This document shows positions 35,313-44,571 of a stretch of 50,502 nt of DNA, one piece after another. The notes beneath the pieces are model-generated. The model had not been told where the DNA came from and did no database searches. It saw only the letters and a list, made by a program, of their open reading frames with translations. Numbering within the stretch: position 1 is the stretch's first letter; each line of letters starts with the position of its first letter. This stretch comes from Peptoniphilus_B koenoeneniae. Its GTDB lineage: Bacteria > Bacillota > Clostridia > Tissierellales > Peptoniphilaceae. The stretch covers positions 1 to 50,502 of the forward strand of contig NZ_JAUSTN010000009.1 in assembly GCF_030812875.1 (NCBI RefSeq), read 5' to 3'. The translations under genes and the position numbers were made by a program.

Positions 35313-37079
35313 TCCACATGTGTTGTCAATAGGATAGGAATACAAATTATTAACCTCGTCGCTTGAATGAGGATACAATTTGTTGTCAGTTTCCTCATTA
35401 ACTTCCTTGGCATTTTTTCTTCTGCTCTTAAATAATCTTCCGTCCTGAGAATCTTTTTTTCCAGTCTTATATATGATAGTAATCATTGCAGGATCAATTT
35501 CACCTTCATCGTTAGTTCCCCCAATGATGATTTTATCTACTATACTTTCAAATACTGCCCTATCAAATTCCTCAAGGTATTTATTGGATTCAAGTAATTT
35601 TTTAAAACCCTCAAGCCTTTTCTTCAATGCTTTTTCATCAGTAAGTGTTACTTCTAAAGTCCTTTTTTCTGCAAGTAATTTCTCTTTGCTAATGGCTATT
35701 TCATTATACTTGTCCTGATATATATCCATGCTGATTGACTCATTCAGCCTTAATTCAACAAGATCCTTTTCTTTCTTTAGTATCTTATCAAGTTGATTTG
35801 TTATCTTCTTCAGGTCTTTAGCTAAACTGTTGTCTTTCAATTCTTCTTCCACAGTTTTAAGGAATTCATTAGTAATTTCAACATTATTGTGGCATACCTG
35901 ACGATAACTTTCCATGAATGCTTTTTCTATGGCTTCTTCTTCAATCCCTTTACTATGCGGACAATACTTCTTTCCGTTTTTAGTAGCATTGACACACTGC
36001 CATATAACTTTTGTATACTCTGAACTCGAATGCCAATTTCTTCTTGAAAGATTATGACCACAAAATCCACATTCAAGCATACTGCTAAAAGCATATTTTC
36101 TTGAATACTTTTCTCTCTTACCACCATTATTAGCAACGGTATTTCTGTTTTTTGACCTTCTTAATCTAATACCTTGAGCTTTTTCAAAATCTTCTTCCGA
36201 AATGATTGGCTCGTGATGGTTCTCTATATAAAACTTATCCTGTTCTCCGAAATTATCCAATCTTCTCTTTGAAATAGGATCAACCGTATAGGTCTTTCCC
36301 ATCATAAGATCCCCTTTATATTTCTCATTTTTTATGATTCCTAAAACTGTTGTTTCCGTCCATCTTTTATTTCCTCTTGGCGATAAATATCCTTGTTCTT
36401 CAAGTTCTCTGGAGATTACCATACCGCCAACACCTTCAATATATCTTCTGAAAATATATCTTACAATCTCAGCTTCTTTTTCATTGATAGAAATGCTTTT
36501 AGTTTCCGGATCATAGTCATAGCCTAAACACCCTTGAAAGCCTACCATTTCTCCTCTTTCCATCTTCATTCTCAAACCTTTTTTGACATTGGCTGAAATG
36601 TTCTCTACTTCCTGTTGCGCAACTGAACTTAAAATTGTTAAAAGCAACTCTCCGTCCATTGTTAAGGTGTTTATGTTTTCCTCTTCAAAAAAGACCGCAA
36701 CATTAAACTCTTTCAACTTTCTTACATACTTTAAGGTGTCTAATGTATTTCTTGCAAATCTTGATATAGACTTTGTAATTATCATATCTATATCGCCGTT
36801 CATACAGTCATTTATTAATCTTTGAAAGTCAATTCTTCGATCAACCTGTGTTCCTGTTATCGCCTCGTCAGCATATATTCCGGCAAGAGTCCACTCTTTA
36901 TTTTTCTGTATAAATTCTGTGTAATGCTCTACCTGAGAATTATAGCTATTAATCTGATCTTCAGTATCCGTACTAACTCTGCAATAAGCTGCCACTCTCT
37001 TTATTGAGCGTTGAACACACCCTGATGCAGTTCTTTTCAGTGTGGTATCACCTTTAATAACTTTAACATCCTTTTTCAC
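35286..37079 (-). CDS. large serine recombinase (site-specific integrase), intact
   Basis: About 597 residues from a GTG at 37079 behind AAAGGAGG; the frame opens 20 codons upstream without a ribosome binding site. The catalytic domain has AAYCRVSTDTEDQ with the nucleophile Ser, YADEAITGTQVDRR and DMIITKSISRFARNTLDTL. A recombinase domain follows (GYLSPRGNKRWTETTVLGIIKNEKYKGD), then a zinc ribbon (CGFCGHNL...CVNATKNGKKYCPHSKG), and a coiled coil at about 410-500. The last residues (DNTCGDGCTFVQT) are encoded by the rumA-derived attachment site in a different frame from HVETVALLSKL. It is the only recombinase here able to act. Confidence 0.9.
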   Translation of the reverse strand: MKKDVKVIKGDTTLKRTASGCVQRSIKRVAAYCRVSTDTEDQINSYNSQVEHYTEFIQKNKEWTLAGIYADEAITGTQVDRRIDFQRLINDCMNGDIDMIITKSISRFARNTLDTLKYVRKLKEFNVAVFFEEENINTLTMDGELLLTILSSVAQQEVENISANVKKGLRMKMERGEMVGFQGCLGYDYDPETKSISINEKEAEIVRYIFRRYIEGVGGMVISRELEEQGYLSPRGNKRWTETTVLGIIKNEKYKGDLMMGKTYTVDPISKRRLDNFGEQDKFYIENHHEPIISEEDFEKAQGIRLRRSKNRNTVANNGGKREKYSRKYAFSSMLECGFCGHNLSRRNWHSSSEYTKVIWQCVNATKNGKKYCPHSKGIEEEAIEKAFMESYRQVCHNNVEITNEFLKTVEEELKDNSLAKDLKKITNQLDKILKKEKDLVELRLNESISMDIYQDKYNEIAISKEKLLAEKRTLEVTLTDEKALKKRLEGFKKLLESNKYLEEFDRAVFESIVDKIIIGGTNDEGEIDPAMITIIYKTGKKDSQDGRLFKSRRKNAKEVNEETDNKLYPHSSDEVNNLYSYPIDNTCGDGCTFVQT

Positions 37080-37138
37080 TGCACTGCCTCCTTTTTGTAT
37101 CTTTCTATGCAGTTCTATTATACCACACTTGCAAAACA

Positions 37139-37285
37139 TTATAAATATAATTCTGTAGAGATATTATACTTTTTCATCAGCTTTAGTTTTATCTTTTTAT
37201 ATTCAATATCACTGAGCAAGTGCTTAGAAAGTAACATAGACAGCATAGATAATTGGAGGCTATATCTTAATAGTTCATTATTCAT
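37139..37285 (-). CDS. SHOCT-like small protein
   Basis: A 48-residue ORF (MNNELLRYSLQLSMLSMLLS, then LLSDIEYKKIKLKLMKKYNI) behind GAGGAGG. LLSDIEYKKIKLKLMKKY fits the SHOCT pattern. It lies directly upstream of the recombinase, as does its counterpart at 7969. It may act with the recombinase, for example in excision; this is inference from position. Confidence 0.65.
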   Translation of the reverse strand: MNNELLRYSLQLSMLSMLLSKHLLSDIEYKKIKLKLMKKYNISTELYL

Positions 37286-37297
37286 TCTAAATCCTCC

Positions 37298-37351
37298 TCA
37301 TATAATTTTATCTAAGGTTTTACGACATTGATAGGTGCTTGGCAGCAACAT
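37298..37351 (-). CDS. 17-codon ORF upstream of SHOCT gene
   Basis: MLLPSTYQCRKTLDKII behind GGCGGAGGTGAG. The stop lies within the next gene's leader (ATATGAGGAGG). It may be a leader peptide or the end of a lost gene. The remaining stretch to 37465 shows only decayed frames (RFGNLFNEASSDNDTSIV). Confidence 0.3.
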   Translation of the reverse strand: MLLPSTYQCRKTLDKII

Positions 37352-37465
37352 AGGAATCTCACCTCCGCCTCTTATTCCAGACGAGCCGGCTTAAACTATT
37401 GAAGTATCATTATCACTACTTGCTTCATTGAACAGGTTGCCAAATCTGTTTTTATGTATTCTTAT

Positions 37466-38300
37466 TTATCGCTCGCTTTCTTGTTTCCTTGATTTACTCA
37501 GTATTCATTAAACCGAAATTATTCTCAGCAGAAAGGTCATGGCGTAAGTCATAATCCTCCACAAGTAGATAAAGTCCTACCTTGGTCTATTCAGTTGTCA
37601 AGGAACAATTGCCTATTGGCTTTCAGAGAGATTTTCTTTTAAGTAATTCTTGAAAATAATTCTTCAATTAAATTAAGAGGACAGATCTCCCTTCAATTTA
37701 TAAAGGAAAATCTGCCCCCATCTACAAGGCGTTTACTTTATGAATTCTTTTAAAAGCACCTTTAGCTTTTTAAGAATATTGTTTTTTCGCCATTGTATAG
37801 CTTGATAGCTCACTTTCTTACCTCTCGCTATGCTTGATAGCGTTTCATCATTGAAATATAATCGCTCTATGATGTCCCTTTCCTCATCGTTTAGTTTTGA
37901 TATAGCATTTCTGACTGCCTCAATCATCATCTGTGTTTCAACAATCTTTTCTACATCAACGCTTTCATCAGCGATGTTATCTATAAAATGTCCATCATGA
38001 TCCAAAGAGGAAAAGAAAAGCAGGTGGTTTTTTCTGTCCACCTGCTCTAAATACTTCTCGTGTTCTCGTTCTCGCCAGTAGACTTTATAAATATCTTCAC
38101 TGACTTTTATCTTTTGCCCTCTAACATAAAGGTAATACTCTTTTGCCATAAGGTTTCCTCCATTTCTTTTTTGTCTATTTGTTTTTCAGACAAAAAAGGA
38201 GGACTCCTGCATCTTGGCATAAGAAGTCCTCTGAAATGAAAGAAATCCGTTCTTTCTTTTACTATATTTAATTGTTTAGACGAGTATATGGAAAGACAAG
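37466..38300. repeat. element segment duplicated at 17200-18030 (copy 2)
   Basis: Homologous to copy 1 over about 830 bp, including the non-coding stretch after the sigma-like gene, the gene itself and the terminator at about 38196-38236. Here the gene is intact and the recombinase side is preserved. Confidence 0.75.
37733..38149 (-). CDS. sigma-70 region 4-like element regulator
   Basis: A 138-residue protein. An N-terminal segment (EYYLYVRGQKIKVSEDIYKVYWREREHEKYL) is shared by regulators of Tn916/Tn1549-like elements. The C-terminal half (VETQMMIEAVRNAISKLNDEERDIIERLYFNDETLSSIARGKKVSYQAIQWRKNNILKKL) resembles sigma-70 region 4. GGAGGAAACC lies before the ATG. It may regulate excision or transfer genes. 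The frameshifted homologue is at 17469. Confidence 0.8.
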   Translation of the reverse strand: MAKEYYLYVRGQKIKVSEDIYKVYWREREHEKYLEQVDRKNHLLFFSSLDHDGHFIDNIADESVDVEKIVETQMMIEAVRNAISKLNDEERDIIERLYFNDETLSSIARGKKVSYQAIQWRKNNILKKLKVLLKEFIK

Positions 38301-38464
38301 CAACTGTAAATTTTATAAGAAAAAGGAAGGATTTTGTTTTGAGTTATAACTTCAAAAAAATATACAGCCTCTATCATATCCCGTCCCTCCATTTTACAGC
38401 TAACTATTCCTCATAAATTAAGCCCTTCTACTATTTCAGGTATCCACGCACATAATAAAAAATC

Positions 38465-39622
38465 TTATGCTTGTACTTTTTCTTTGCTCATCTTATTTAG
38501 TTCTCCAAGCATCATGAAGATTCCAACAACAATCATAATAAAATCAACAAGGGGCTGTGTGAACCAAACAGCTTTTACTCCAAATACCATTGGCAAAAGA
38601 ATCATTGAAGGGACAAACAGGAATAGCTGTCTAAGCATAACAATAATCCCCGCTTTCTTTCCGTTCCCAATAGATTGGAAAAATGTAATGCTCATGACCA
38701 TTACTCCATATAAAATAAATACGGAATAGAACAGTCTGAAATTCCCAACTCCCTGTGTTATGATACTTGCTTCTACTCCAAATAAGGAAAGTATCTGACT
38801 TGATAACAGCAATGATGGAATCCAAAAGACTGCTGCAAGAACAAGTCCTCCGATAGAAAATACCTTCATTGCTTGCCTTACTCTGTCATATTGCTTTGCT
38901 CCGAAGTTTGTTCCGACAACAGGCTGCAATCCTTGACTCATTCCCCAAAGTGGAATGAACGAAAAGGCATATACACGAAGCGATGCTGCCATCAAAATTC
39001 CGTTTGGATCTCCGCCATACTTAAATGCCATTTTATAAAGCATAGTCTGTTGAATCATGAGCAGAAGCTGCATCATCATAGCTGATGAGCCTACTCCAAA
39101 CATTTCTTTTTTTATTTCTTCATCGGACTTAATCTTATGAATTTTAACGACTTTACTCTTTTTCAGGAAGTAGTGCAGCGTTACAACCGCCTGAACAAAC
39201 TGTGCTGTAATCGTTGCAAGGGCAGCACCTTCAATGGCGTATTCACCCATAACTGTCATTAAAATCGGATCAAGAATGATATTCAGTAAAGCTCCAAGTC
39301 CCATTATCATCATGGCTTTTTTCATTAGACCTTCGCCACGCATAACCATGTTTGCGGACTGCGTAAAATTTACAAAGAGGGAACCGATAAAGATTACTCT
39401 TAGGTATCTGATACCATAAGCTTTGATCTCGGTCAGGTGCAGGAAATAGTCGCTGTCCATCGTGAGAAAGCCACCGTCCCGCAGGGTTGCTACTACATGG
39501 CACACACTGGGCTTTGACACCTCCATGTGCCGAGCCACATCTACGGAGCGTACCATACCGAGTTTCTTTTGAAGAACAAGAATGGTTTCCAGATAGTCCT
39601 CCCCGGACGCATGAAGTTTCAT
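38465..39622 (-). CDS. DtxR-family N-terminus fused to MATE transporter C-terminus
   Basis: Residues 1-65 from the ATG at 39622 (GGGAGG upstream) are the winged helix of a DtxR/MntR metal-dependent repressor: GEDYLETILVLQKKLGMVRSVDVARHMEVSKPSVCHVVATLRDGGFL...LHLTE. At about 39427 it passes in frame into a MATE-family transporter lacking roughly its first 120 residues (YLRVIFIGSLFVNF, MVMRGEGLMKKAMM) and continuing to a normal end. The DtxR dimerisation and metal-binding domains are lost. It is the last gene of the module 4 operon, 11 bp after the ABC gene. It was probably created by deletion between two genes; function is doubtful. Confidence 0.8.
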   Translation of the reverse strand: MKLHASGEDYLETILVLQKKLGMVRSVDVARHMEVSKPSVCHVVATLRDGGFLTMDSDYFLHLTEIKAYGIRYLRVIFIGSLFVNFTQSANMVMRGEGLMKKAMMIMGLGALLNIILDPILMTVMGEYAIEGAALATITAQFVQAVVTLHYFLKKSKVVKIHKIKSDEEIKKEMFGVGSSAMMMQLLLMIQQTMLYKMAFKYGGDPNGILMAASLRVYAFSFIPLWGMSQGLQPVVGTNFGAKQYDRVRQAMKVFSIGGLVLAAVFWIPSLLLSSQILSLFGVEASIITQGVGNFRLFYSVFILYGVMVMSITFFQSIGNGKKAGIIVMLRQLFLFVPSMILLPMVFGVKAVWFTQPLVDFIMIVVGIFMMLGELNKMSKEKVQA

Positions 39623-39633
39623 TAAGACCTCCC

Positions 39634-41343
39634 TTATGCAGATAATTTCTGTTCGGCGTTCCACATGGCCGCATACTTTCCGCCTTTAGCCAGCAATTCA
39701 TCGTGAGTACCGGCTTCAGCAATCTTTCCGCCAGATACCACAAGGATTTGATCTGCATTTTTGACGATGGAAAGGGTATGAGCAATCATTACCACAGTCT
39801 TTTTCTCTTTCAGCAGATTGGCGATGGCCTGCTTTACTGCCAGTTCGTTCTCGATGTCAAGGGACGCCGTTGCTTCATCCAAAAGCAGGATCGGGCTGTT
39901 TTTCAGGATAGCGCGGGCGATTGAAATTCGCTGACGCTCACCACCCGAGAGAAGGTTTCCGTTTTCGCCGGTCGGCGTATCGTATCCCTTTTCCATCTTG
40001 CGGATGAAGCCGTCACAATTAGCCTCCCGGCAGGCAGCCTCGATTTCCTCGTCCGTGGCATTGGGGCGGGCGTGCCGGATATTCTCACGAATGGTATCAT
40101 CAAAGAGAAATACATCCTGATCTACCATCGAAATTTGTTCCAACACACGCTCAGCGGATATAGGACTGATTGGCTTACCGCCGATACGGATTTCGCCGCC
40201 AGTCGGCTCATAGTATTTGGCGATCAGGTTCAAGATGGTGGATTTACCGGAACCGGAATCACCAACAATTGCAGTCAATTTCTGATTTGGAACTATAAAG
40301 GAAGTTTCCTTCAAAACTGCTTCGCCAGGAATATAGGAGAAGTCCACATTATCAAAAACAATCTCATAATTCTTAACTGTGAACGGTTCTGTACTGCCGT
40401 TTTCTTCTGGCTCATGGATTACTTTTAAAATATTGTTTTTTGAAATCACAAGGTTTTTGTAGCTAAACAAATCTACTGAAATTGCCCCGATTAGCTTTGC
40501 CAGCAACATAGGGAGCATACATAAAAGCAGAAAATCAATCGTCTGAATTTCTCCTGCCATCCACGGAGAAATCCCAATAAACATAATAAAAGGAACCATA
40601 AGCCAGTTAATAATGTTAAAAGCAAAGTTTATGGGAATACCATGTGCTTCATATTCAAAGCTGACCTGACTGAACAATTGCATTGCTTCTGTGGTTGCCT
40701 TATTTTTTGTGCCAGCCACGCCGTATGCACGAAACGTCTGAATACCTTCTATATATTCCACAATGCTGCTTACTGTTTCAGATGAAACCTTATTTTTTCT
40801 GGTTCCATACTTTTTTACCGTTCGGAAAGAAAGCCACATTTCAGGAATCAGCATGGAAGTAGAAAGCAAAAGGATCCCTCCTGCGGGCAGATACAAATAA
40901 CAGATAAATACAATAACCATAACGGCCAGAGCAATATTTTTGGTCAAGTTACTTACCTTGTGTGTCAATATTTGTTCATAACTATTTACATCGCACGTCA
41001 TTGTATTTACATATTGCCCCACCTGCCCATGTGTGAAGCGAAAGAGAGGAATCCTCTTAAATTTATCTCCAAGGAAAAGGCGAAGATTTTTTGAAACGGC
41101 AGCCCCGCCGATCTGGTTCTGTGTATAACCTATACTGTAAATAAGCACTCGCAAAGCATAGACTACGCACAGAATTCCTGTGATCGTTAAGATGTCTGTT
41201 GTAGTTGTTTTCTTGCCGAGCAGGATCTGAATGACTAGGTAAATCGTCATATAACTGCATCCAGAAAGAAAACCTTCAATAACCGTGAATATCACGCCTA
41301 TATTAAAGTGGATATTTTTATGCAATGGCCCTGTTTCTTTCAT
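39634..41343 (-). CDS. ABC half-transporter, YbtQ/IrtB-like (module 4, second subunit)
   Basis: A 569-residue protein. Walker A GDSGSGKST is near 359, followed by VDQDVFLFDDTIRENIRHA, LSGGERQRIS, LLLDEATASLDIEN and AHTLSI (Thr replaces Arg after the H-loop His). The 3' third is richer in GC than modules 1-3 (for example GCGGGCGTGCCGGAT). It shares 1 bp with the upstream partner gene. The same heterodimer logic as in the other modules applies. Confidence 0.85.
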   Translation of the reverse strand: MKETGPLHKNIHFNIGVIFTVIEGFLSGCSYMTIYLVIQILLGKKTTTTDILTITGILCVVYALRVLIYSIGYTQNQIGGAAVSKNLRLFLGDKFKRIPLFRFTHGQVGQYVNTMTCDVNSYEQILTHKVSNLTKNIALAVMVIVFICYLYLPAGGILLLSTSMLIPEMWLSFRTVKKYGTRKNKVSSETVSSIVEYIEGIQTFRAYGVAGTKNKATTEAMQLFSQVSFEYEAHGIPINFAFNIINWLMVPFIMFIGISPWMAGEIQTIDFLLLCMLPMLLAKLIGAISVDLFSYKNLVISKNNILKVIHEPEENGSTEPFTVKNYEIVFDNVDFSYIPGEAVLKETSFIVPNQKLTAIVGDSGSGKSTILNLIAKYYEPTGGEIRIGGKPISPISAERVLEQISMVDQDVFLFDDTIRENIRHARPNATDEEIEAACREANCDGFIRKMEKGYDTPTGENGNLLSGGERQRISIARAILKNSPILLLDEATASLDIENELAVKQAIANLLKEKKTVVMIAHTLSIVKNADQILVVSGGKIAEAGTHDELLAKGGKYAAMWNAEQKLSA

Positions 41344-43100
41344 TATGCTTCATCTCCTTTCCCGCCATAGACGATTTTTCTTGAAGCATTGTAATCGCTC
41401 CATGCCTTTCTATAATAATTATTTCTGGAAAGGACTTCTTCATGGGTGCCTGCATCGGTTATCGTGTGATTTTCGACAATTGCCACTTTATCACACATTT
41501 TAACTGCACCCAAACGATGTGCGACAATCAAAACGGTTTTCCCTTTGCAAAGATTCTCAATTGCCCGATCTATTTCCAACTGATTTTCGGGATCGGCTGC
41601 ACTTGTGGCTTCATCTAATATCAGAATAGGAGCATTTTTTAAAATAGCTCTTGCAATCGCTATCCTTTGTTTTTCTCCGCCAGAGAAACGGGAGCCAAAA
41701 CTGCCTACTTTCGTATCATATCCATCTGGCAAAGACATGATGAAATCATCAATCTGTGCCTCTTTTGCGGCTGCCCTCACTTCTTCCAGAGTGGCGTTAC
41801 TGCCCATACGGATATTCTCCAAAACACTGTCGCGGGTCAAAAACGTCTTTTGAAATACAATGGATATGTTTTGAAGCAATTTTTCATAGTTTATGTTTTT
41901 TACATTTATACCGCCGATTAATACCTGACCTTCCTGCACATCGTAAAATCGGGAGATCAGCTCAATGACTGTGCTTTTACCAGCACCGGAAACACCAATC
42001 AGAGCTATTTTCTCTCCTTCAGCTACATACAAACTGCAATTCTCCAGAACATTCTTTTTCCCATCATATGAAAAGGAAATGTTTTTAACGGCAATATCAC
42101 AATGTGTAGGAAAATCCCCATCGCTTTCATAAACAGGCAACTCCAGTATTTCCTTTGTCTTAGTAACTCCATTCAATGCCTGTGCAAAGGTTGTTCCTAA
42201 CTGCTGAAGTGGAAGTAGCTCAGTTAAATATAGAGAACCAACATAAGCGAAAAGCAAAAACACACTGGAAGTGATAGAATTTCTTAAAAACAGCATTCCA
42301 CCAATAGGAACCAAAAGAACCATTCCACATTCCAGAATAATAATAAAAATTGCAAAGGGAGGTCCCATTTTACGCGAGATCAAATTCCATACTCTGTTTT
42401 CCTCTTTAATGGCATCCGAGAATTTTTTGAACGATTTACTTCCCATATTATAGGCTTTAATTAACCGCATTCCGCGAATGTACTCAATCATAATCGAATT
42501 AAATGCAATAAGAGATTGGTTTGAATCATGCATGATACTTGACATACCCTTAAAAAGATGTATCATAACAATTCCTGCAATCGGAAGGGGAATCAAAGAA
42601 ATTATCGCTAATGGAATGTTTACTGTCATTAAATAAATAAAAATGACTATCGGACCAGTGAGATAACTTACCAACTCTGGAATATTATGAGCAAGGCATA
42701 GTTCCAGTTTTTCAATATCCTCATTTAAAACAGTTTTGATTTCTCCCGTGCTATGATCATCCAGTACGCCTAACGGAACTTTTGCCAAATGTTCCACTAT
42801 CATACAACGTACACGATATAATGCACCATAAGCTCCTTTATGAGAAAGAACGCCTGAACAAGCCAAAGTAATCATACGCAGGATAGTTGTTGCAGAAATC
42901 AGTACGATATTATTCACCAATAACCGTTGTGTTATATTTTCGGATAAAATCGCATCCATAAGGTTATAAATGCCAATATACGGCCCTATTACAAATAAGC
43001 CGCTTGCAAAAGCACAGGCGACGGACGCAAAAAGATACCGTTTACTTTTCCCCGACCATGACAAAAGAAGTTTTATTGGGTTTTCTTGTTTCTGCTCCAT
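41343..43100 (-). CDS. ABC half-transporter, YbtP/IrtA-like (module 4, first subunit)
   Basis: About 585 residues, starting at ATG 43100, which follows the EcfA stop within TGATATG and has GGGGGAG upstream. The frame opens 11 codons earlier. Walker A GVSGAGKST is near 368, followed by VFQKTFLTRDSVLENIRMG (Lys follows the Q-loop Gln), FSGGEKQRIA (F in place of L) and LILDEATSAADPEN. The AADPEN D-loop fits the first-subunit pattern. Confidence 0.85.
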   Translation of the reverse strand: MEQKQENPIKLLLSWSGKSKRYLFASVACAFASGLFVIGPYIGIYNLMDAILSENITQRLLVNNIVLISATTILRMITLACSGVLSHKGAYGALYRVRCMIVEHLAKVPLGVLDDHSTGEIKTVLNEDIEKLELCLAHNIPELVSYLTGPIVIFIYLMTVNIPLAIISLIPLPIAGIVMIHLFKGMSSIMHDSNQSLIAFNSIMIEYIRGMRLIKAYNMGSKSFKKFSDAIKEENRVWNLISRKMGPPFAIFIIILECGMVLLVPIGGMLFLRNSITSSVFLLFAYVGSLYLTELLPLQQLGTTFAQALNGVTKTKEILELPVYESDGDFPTHCDIAVKNISFSYDGKKNVLENCSLYVAEGEKIALIGVSGAGKSTVIELISRFYDVQEGQVLIGGINVKNINYEKLLQNISIVFQKTFLTRDSVLENIRMGSNATLEEVRAAAKEAQIDDFIMSLPDGYDTKVGSFGSRFSGGEKQRIAIARAILKNAPILILDEATSAADPENQLEIDRAIENLCKGKTVLIVAHRLGAVKMCDKVAIVENHTITDAGTHEEVLSRNNYYRKAWSDYNASRKIVYGGKGDEA

Positions 43101-43101
43101 A

Positions 43102-44571
43102 TCACTTTTTCTCCCCCTGTTCCATAAGTGCATAAATTCTTTCCTTGTTTTCTATACAAACGGGAATATCATCTGCCAAAACGTGACAATCAAAGCGAAT
43201 CAGACGCGAGCATGTTTGGCAGACAAATTCATAATCGTGAGTGACAACAAATATGACTTTATTTTTTGCAAGGTCCTGAATCAATTTGCTAACTTGCTCC
43301 ATGCTGTCATAATCAAGACCCGAAGTTGGTTCATCAAAAACCACCACTTCCTTACCGCATATCATACTAACGGCTACAGCAACCCGCTGCTTTTGTCCTC
43401 CGGAAAGTGTGTTCGGATGCCGTTTACGGACAGAAAGAAGGTCCAAATCATCTAATGCTCTTTTCACCAGCGCAGGATCAGTGTATCTGATTCCAAACGT
43501 ACATTCAGCTTCTACACTATCTGCAAACAATTCGTAGTTAACATCCTGCATAACCATAAAAGATCGCTTCATGCGTTCCTTTTCATTTTGTGCATTGCCT
43601 TGCCACAAGAATTTCCCTGTGGATCCTTTATGCAACCCACATAAAGCACGAAGGAATGTCGTTTTCCCAGCTCCATTGCATCCGACAACGCCAATGATTT
43701 CACCTTTAGAAGCCTGCATTGAGATGTGACTGATAATCATCTGCTTTTTGTAAAATAGTGATACATCTTGTATTTCCAGTACAGGTTTTTGAATTGGAAC
43801 ATTGGCAACAACGGGATACACAGTTTCTAACGCCACAGCGCGCAGCCCCATATTCTTTCTTTCAACATCCGAGAGCTTTCTGAGTTCTGCTGACGTCCAA
43901 ATTGCCTGGATTTCCCCTTCTGACAAATATACAATGCGATCTGCTATATCAAGAAGATAATAAAGGCGGTGTTCAGCAATTAAAATTGTTTTTCCCGCTT
44001 TTTTCAGAAGCTGCAAATATTTTTTTAAGTCCGCTATTGAGGCCATATCCAAGTTAGAAGACGGCTCATCCAACAAGTAAATATCCGGGTCCATTGCATA
44101 CACAGACGCAAAGGCAACTTTTTGTTTTTCGCCCCCGGATAATTCAAATATATTTCGTCCCTGCAAATGACGGATATGTAAGACATCAAGAGTATTTCCA
44201 AGTCTACGATGCAATTCCTCCGGTGGGACAGCCGCGTTTTCTATTCCAAATGCGATTTCACTGTCCACATCTACATTAAAGAACTGGGTCCTCGGATTTT
44301 GAAATACAGATCCGATTTTTTCAGCAAGTTGATATGTAGGTGTTTCAAAAACCTTCAGGTCATCCACTTGTACATCGCCATTTAACTCGCCAGGGAAATA
44401 ATTAGGGATAAGTCCATTAATCAATTTTGTAATTGTTGTCTTACCACACCCAGAACGACCGCAAAGCAAAACGCATTCTCCTGTTTCTACAAATAGGTCA
44501 ATATGTTTTACTCCGATTTCGGAAGCGGTTGTCCCTGCATAGGCAAAGCCAACATTTTTGAATTGGATCAT
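43102..44571 (-). CDS. ECF transporter double ATPase EcfA (module 4)
   Basis: A 489-residue protein. Domain 1 has GRSGCGKTT (about 38-46), LSGGEKQKVA and DEPSSNLD. Domain 2 has GCNGAGKTT (about 296), LSGGQKQRVA and DEPTSGLD. It overlaps EcfT by 4 bp. The normal end (EQGEKK) shows where the module 1 homologue should stop. Confidence 0.9.
   Translation of the reverse strand: MIQFKNVGFAYAGTTASEIGVKHIDLFVETGECVLLCGRSGCGKTTITKLINGLIPNYFPGELNGDVQVDDLKVFETPTYQLAEKIGSVFQNPRTQFFNVDVDSEIAFGIENAAVPPEELHRRLGNTLDVLHIRHLQGRNIFELSGGEKQKVAFASVYAMDPDIYLLDEPSSNLDMASIADLKKYLQLLKKAGKTILIAEHRLYYLLDIADRIVYLSEGEIQAIWTSAELRKLSDVERKNMGLRAVALETVYPVVANVPIQKPVLEIQDVSLFYKKQMIISHISMQASKGEIIGVVGCNGAGKTTFLRALCGLHKGSTGKFLWQGNAQNEKERMKRSFMVMQDVNYELFADSVEAECTFGIRYTDPALVKRALDDLDLLSVRKRHPNTLSGGQKQRVAVAVSMICGKEVVVFDEPTSGLDYDSMEQVSKLIQDLAKNKVIFVVTHDYEFVCQTCSRLIRFDCHVLADDIPVCIENKERIYALMEQGEKK

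Noticed and set aside
39270..39785. 171-codon minus-strand ORF spanning the ABC end and the DtxR start
   Set aside because: It overlaps two better genes in another frame and its composition (Ser/Arg/Trp-rich) is that of a shadow frame.
8416..43100. ABC pairs as multidrug exporters
   Set aside because: They have the exporter fold and could be called so, but linkage to ECF, Feo, AraC and a DtxR remnant fits YbtPQ/IrtAB-type import better. It is kept as an alternative, not excluded.
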